64,000 bases of DNA from Paraspadella gotoi (taxonomy: Eukaryota > Chaetognatha), in the NCBI GenBank assembly GCA_051294375.1, contig CM119271.1, forward strand, positions 8,423,788-8,487,787, given 5' to 3'. How positions within the stretch are numbered: position 1 is the stretch's first letter; every line of letters starts with the position of its first letter. The notes beneath the pieces are model-generated. The model searched no databases. It was given only the letters and a program-made list of their open reading frames with translations, and was not told the DNA's origin. Shown here piece by piece: positions 58,021 through 64,000 of the stretch. Both the position numbers and the translations under genes were made by a program.

Positions 58021-59829
58021 TTAGCTATTAACGTCGACGGGATAGCCCGCCAAATTAATTTGGTGCAACAGTTCGCAAGACGGCGTTTTGGTTCCTTGAT
58101 TCCAGAGCTTGGTTTTGCGATGCGAAGCACCTTTCGAGTTTTGTTCTCGCTGGCATTTGCCAAGCAGACTTCCGATGAAGTCCTCTTCGATCTACGATTA
58201 TAAAATAAAATAATATGTTTAAAATCACTTTTAATGTAAAGTCCGGACTACCATCTACAACTCAGATGCTCTTTTATATAGGAGATATCGACGTTCGTCT
58301 CTTTCTCTCTTTCGCGATCATTCGAGATTCTGCCAGGTTACCTCCTGTTCAAGTAATTGAATTTTTGTCTCCTTGTAATTTCTCAACGAACTTTCCTTGA
58401 CGTAGTAAGGAATTTCGAGCTTCGAAGTAACTCGTGCCTCCGAGTACTAAAGTTAAGAAACGTTATTATTACAAAAGCCGACAACCTCGTATGCATATTA
58501 CAATATGATTATTTCAGCTTTATATTCCAAACTCAAAAGTTTTCATAGTACTTAGGATATTTGTTTCTTACTTATGACGTTATGAAGTTATGTGCTCAAG
58601 ATTATTAATTAATTCATCATTTACCTTTTGACTATGTTTAAGACTGTAAACAGGATCACCGACGAACAAGTTCGACGTCATAGAGAGAACGATGAGTAAC
58701 AGAACAGGAAGAAAGTGAAGGAACAACGAGCCGCTGGTCGACATGCTGGGAGATTAATCAAGAAACGACTCATTAGATGTTGGAGGCGAATAACCTTCGG
58801 CCCCTTGGACAACGAAAGATATATCATGGACATTCAATATAACTGCCAGATTTTTATCCGCGCATAAATCATTATTCAAGTTATTTAAGCTATTTAAATT
58901 TTTACGATTATTGTAATATACCTCTCACTATCTTGCTGCCTGTGTTGCGCCCTGTGTACATGAACGTTGTCGGGTTTTTCCTTGAATCTGCTGCTCGTGC
59001 CGAAGAACATGTTAAACAATTCCTCGGCGGAGATGTCGCTCTGAAACCTGGCCCCGTCGTCTGAGGCGTCGTCGCGTGTCCGTGGCGCATCGTTGTTTGT
59101 TTGTTTTTGGGGAGAGGGCGCGTTGGGACGTCGGGCGGCCCCCGCAGCTGCTCTCTTTTGGGCTGCAACCCACCCGTCGTATTTGAAGCGCTTGGTGGCG
59201 TCGCTGAGAACGGCAAAGGCGTTTGATATGCTCTTGAAGGCGTCCCCGGCGCCGGCGGCGCTGTTCTTGTCTGGGTGGAGGTTGAGGGCCAACTTACGAT
59301 AGGCCTTTTTGAGACGATTGTCGTCGGCATTTCGCGGGACACCGAGAATCTCATAGTAGTCGGTGGCGTTCTGTATTCTCCTTATCGTGTTCTCATCAAC
59401 TGGACTGTCGCCGCGCTGGTCGGCGGTTTGGGCGCCGAGGTTTCGCGATCCTGGCATCGGTCTGGGTTTTGGGGGAGAGGGTTTGTTTTCATTCTGCGGC
59501 GGCTGGGGCGGCCGCCGCGGTTGTGTCGGGGTCTTTGGCGGAGCTTGAGCTTCTTTCGCCTCCTTTCGGTCATTTGACGTCAGTTCCGACGCCACGGCAA
59601 CCGCGTGGTAACGCACATTTCGAAATTTGTCGTCGTATACAGAATCTTTGACGGCACATGCGCGAAACCGGGCGGCGCTAGAAGTTTCGGAATTTACATT
59701 GCGCGTCGACAACGGCCGCTCCTACAAATTGCAGCACAACTCTCGAATTTTCGGTTGATAGTAAAATTCACAATAATATTTAATACTTACCCTCGAGGTC
59801 ATGGTGTTTGGACTCCGATGTTCAACCAT
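58021..59829 (-). CDS. DNAJB12: DnaJ homolog of the DNAJB12/DNAJB14 family
   Basis: Exons 59829-59791, 59721-58922, 58745-58625, 58446-58342 and 58191-58021 join in phase to give 411 residues (family about 375). This is an ER-membrane J-protein: the cytosolic J domain stimulates Hsc70 in ER quality control. The J domain lies at about 133-196 ([16 protein letters not shown] at 162-164, [13 protein letters not shown]). A G/P-rich segment with [10 protein letters not shown] follows, then one membrane helix (about 287-305). The DUF1977-like C-terminal domain covers the last exons ([31 protein letters not shown]). Exons 3-5 taken alone look like a small secreted protein because of the membrane helix, but phase and similarity place them here. 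A Pro-rich insert enlarges the N-terminus. Confidence 0.9.
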
Positions 59830-61078
59830 TTCGGATTAATTATTTTTTTAACTTTGGGTCCTTTTTATGATTGATTTATTGTTACAAACCATCTTACGCA
59901 ATCTAATCAGCCCCTTGCCTGCGTCGTTACCGTGCCTCATCTGAAACAATCAGCAGCATCAAGCACGATGCTTCAAGTTCAAGGAGATAGATAAAAGCTT
60001 CGTCGAATCCCTACGATCCAGCAGAGGGCTGCAGCAATCGCTTCAGCAGCAACAGCGAACGGGAAGACAGCCCCGAGCATTCGACGCAAAAACATTATGT
60101 AGGAGTCCAAACATAAGAATTTATTTCCCCAACCTTTCAAGACATTTTTATCTACGCATTTACCGCACTATAAGAACTTAGTAGGGTGGATGACGGAAAA
60201 TATCACAGGGCCTCGCTACCAAACCAGAACAACTATACCCTAGCCTTGGGTAAAAATTTAAAGACGACGAAGATTCCTTACCATTAACATTATTGCTCTT
60301 AAGAATTTAAGTATTATTCGTACTTTCTCAGAAAATTGTTTTCATTTTTTTTCGTAAAATATTAGCGGACATGTAAAATATATCCGTGATGCAAAACGCC
60401 AGGGCACAAAGAATAGCTGCAGTGATGAGATGAACAATTGGGGTAAAACGTCAAATAACCTAGTTTACGACAGTCGGGTTTCTTTTTTGTCTCGTTTGGC
60501 TGAGCAGGAAGCGCGCCATTAGCCGCCAATACTTATACCCTATTCCTATGGGCCTATGAAAATCAAAATAGAACGAGCAATGGGAGTGAAAGATTTATTA
60601 ATAAAAATATCACGACCATGAGCTCCAAAAAATCAAAATGACATTCAAGATGTCAAAAATAAATCATAATAACTGAAAGATCTTTGAGTCTAGAGAATAC
60701 GTTATAACTATTATTCTGAGAGAAAATAGTATTCAACAAATTAATAGGAAACAATACACTTAAATTTTGTAACGGTCAAATCATTACAGCGGCATTTCAG
60801 ACCGGAAGCTACGCCATTTTTGTAGAGGGCAGTGAAATCTTGAAAAAATTCTAATCTGTAACAGCACCCATCGTGATGCTAAGCTTAAAAGTCATATATT
60901 GGTTATACCAATTTCATAGATATAAATATGCAGATTTACAGTTAAGAACACTTTTAAACTTTATACGTATTGTACTAACACATCTTAAAAACTAGAAAAT
61001 ATTTAAATGGCCACAATATGTAATCCTTTATAAATGGATTAGAAAGCATTTAGAATATAATTCCTCTCCAAAACAAAT
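59830..61078. other. Spacer between DNAJB12/14 and NIPSNAP
   Basis: A/T-rich. It includes the DNAJB12/14 promoter side and the NIPSNAP 3' flank. A short match to the interspersed repeat (ATATTGGTTATACCAATTTC near 60897) is present in reverse orientation. No coding exon is seen. Confidence 0.5.
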
Positions 61079-62576
61079 TTATTTCATAGGGCTAAATGAT
61101 GTCGGAACCATGAGCTTGGATTCCATGTGGCGAATGAGAGGAACCGTATTGCTTACGGTATCGTTCCATCCTGGCCGCTGCCATGCGGATTCTCGCATCT
61201 CGCGACGAGTCTGAGCAAAAAATAGATGAATAACTGTATAGGAGAGACTAAATGATGCATATTATAATATAAATATTATATTATATTATTATATAAAATA
61301 TTATTCATTGAATAAACAATAACGTCCACTCGCCTTCATGTCCTTGTAGGACCAGAGATGGTTGACGTGGTACTGCGGTCCGACTTGAGAGAAGAATCCG
61401 GCGACGGCGCAGTTTTCCTGGTTCCTATAGTGTATGCCACGCGCCCAGTGGTTGCCCCATTCCAAAATCGTACCTGAGAAGGATGGGTCAAAGGAACATT
61501 TTAGTGGTCCGACTTTTTACCTAAGAATAGATGAGCCATTTATCCCGACCCTACACTATCTACCCGGTTTCAGAGTATAACTCCTCAACTCGTAAATGTG
61601 ACTGGGTTCCCGAGGCGTTAAAGGCGGCCAGTATGAAAATTTGAGGCAAAGCTGCGACTGACGAGAACGAAGAAGCTGACTCCGCTGTTTCCTCAGCTCC
61701 TGTTCGGGACAGTAAACGGGAGAATAATCCAAATCTGTCTTCAAGACTCTCCGGAGTTTCGGGTTGGCCGCTACGTCACCTTCAGGCCCTCATCCTTTCG
61801 GTAGAGCTCATACTTCTGTTGGACGCTGTCCCATCCGTCGGGAAATTCCCAGATGTGAATCACTTGATCCTGCAAAAGAAATTAGAGGCTAATACAGTTA
61901 GGTGTGAACGAGTTGTGTCATATACAGTATGTATAAGATCATTACACAGTACACACCTGATCGCCGACTTCCACCAAGAAACTTCCGACCAAATGCATTC
62001 CGATGTGACGTTGATTCATCAACGTGGAGAATTCCCCGTACAGATCCAAGTAGGTCAACAGATGCTCCGGTTTTACGTTATGGGTCTAGGGTGTGGACCA
62101 AGTTGGAAACGTTCGTAATATGGGTTATATTCTTCTTTCTCTGGGGCGGAAAAACCTGGATCTCGTAGACGGTCTTTGGTTCTGCGAGCAGCGTGGAGTG
62201 CGATGCCCGAGAGCTCTCCAATCCACCAACGAGCCGATTGTACCATTTGTGGCCCCCGTCGGGGACAGGTTCCGGATTTTGTTCATTCTTTATCACAAAA
62301 GTAAAATAATATCAGTTAGAATGCCTAAATTGACAGTTAATGGATTTCCGCATTTACGTACACTTGACGTCGTAAAGACGGTTCTTGCAGGAGTAGGCTT
62401 GACTAGATTGCTAGGCGGGAAAGCCTGTACCAGGAAAAGTAATATTTTAAATTATGAACGACAGTCTAAATCCGATGAAAAGAATTTTTGATAATTCTTA
62501 CTGTTCGCGATGCGACGAGGGGCGAGAGTCTTTGGCAATTGTAAGCAATGCAGCGGGATAACATTAAATTAGCCAT
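61079..62576 (-). CDS. NIPSNAP: NIPSNAP family mitochondrial protein, eight exons
   Basis: Exons 62576-62502, 62424-62362, 62287-62156, 62085-61957, 61869-61780, 61699-61564, 61473-61334 and 61210-61079 join in phase to give 298 residues (human NIPSNAP1 about 284). NIPSNAPs are mitochondrial proteins with two dimeric alpha/beta-barrel-like domains and act as mitophagy signals in vertebrates. The N-terminus (MANLMLSRCIAYNCQRLS) is a plausible mitochondrial targeting peptide. Family markers: HSTLL, IHIWEFPDGW, SHIYELRSYTLKPG, EWGNHWARGI, GFFSQVGP, HHLW-like NHLWSYKD and VPLIRHMES. Intron 7 has a GC donor (AAG|GCGAGT). It lies head to head with SERP1. Confidence 0.92.

Positions 62577-64000
<1,424 letters not shown>

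Noticed and set aside
58021-58744. A separate small secreted-protein gene starting at ATG 58744 with a signal-peptide-like helix.
   Set aside because: The upstream acceptor joins it in phase to the J-domain exon, and the sequence matches the membrane helix and C-terminal domain of DNAJB12/14.
61700-61790. An apparent frameshift in NIPSNAP where two open frames meet at about 61775.
   Set aside because: A normal 80-nt GT-AG intron (61779-61700) joins the exons in phase and gives GLK-ELRKQRSQLL, which fits the family; the second frame is partly intron.

Overview
The window is nuclear DNA of an animal. Nearly every gene is interrupted by short spliceosomal introns, mostly 60-95 nt, and the set is metazoan: SLC22A18-like transporter, RhoU-type GTPase, LPCAT3, NIP7, UBR3, cyclin T, a two-RRM RNA-binding protein, a SID-1/SIDT-type membrane protein, a KIF14-type kinesin, DNAJB12/14, NIPSNAP and SERP1/RAMP4. 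Exons are C/G-rich, spacers and introns A/T-rich, and (CT)n/(GA)n microsatellites are frequent. The compact introns, interspersed repeats and diverged proteins suggest an invertebrate, perhaps an arthropod or other ecdysozoan, but the sequence alone does not fix the group.

Layout. 1-834 (+): 3' end of an SLC22A18-like transporter, followed by a decayed partial copy (2170-2790) with a tRNA-derived SINE at its 5' side. 4024-7577 (+): seven-finger C2H2 protein. 9646-11449 (+): RhoU-like GTPase with a very long N-terminal extension. 12996-14846 (+): LPCAT3. 15683-16343 (+): NIP7. 16554-30189 (+): 28-exon UBR3, whose intron 24 holds an intact antisense cyclin T gene and whose other introns hold a tRNA-like inverted-repeat element, a SINE relative and a retroelement fragment. 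31913-33998 (-): RNA-binding protein. 34952-43770 (-): SID-1-type protein. 44446-50020 (-): KIF14-type kinesin. 51089-54149 (-): C2H2 protein with a CtBP-type motif, with an intron-containing tRNA-Met gene and two decayed copies on the other strand. 58021-59829 (-): DNAJB12/14. 61079-62576 (-): NIPSNAP. 63831-edge (+): SERP1/RAMP4.

The genes do not form a pathway. They are an ordinary mix of housekeeping functions (ribosome biogenesis, protein degradation, transcription elongation, ER chaperoning, phospholipid remodelling, cytokinesis). No operon, CRISPR array or obviously new multi-gene system is visible. The points most worth a second look are an elongator tRNA-Met with a 16-nt intron, an unusually high share of GC-AG introns (5 of about 98 deduced), several interspersed repeat families, the nested cyclin T gene, and the SID-1-type gene with an unfamiliar C-terminus. 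Exon joins were worked out by hand from splice sites, reading phase and remembered family similarity; no alignment or transcript data were available.
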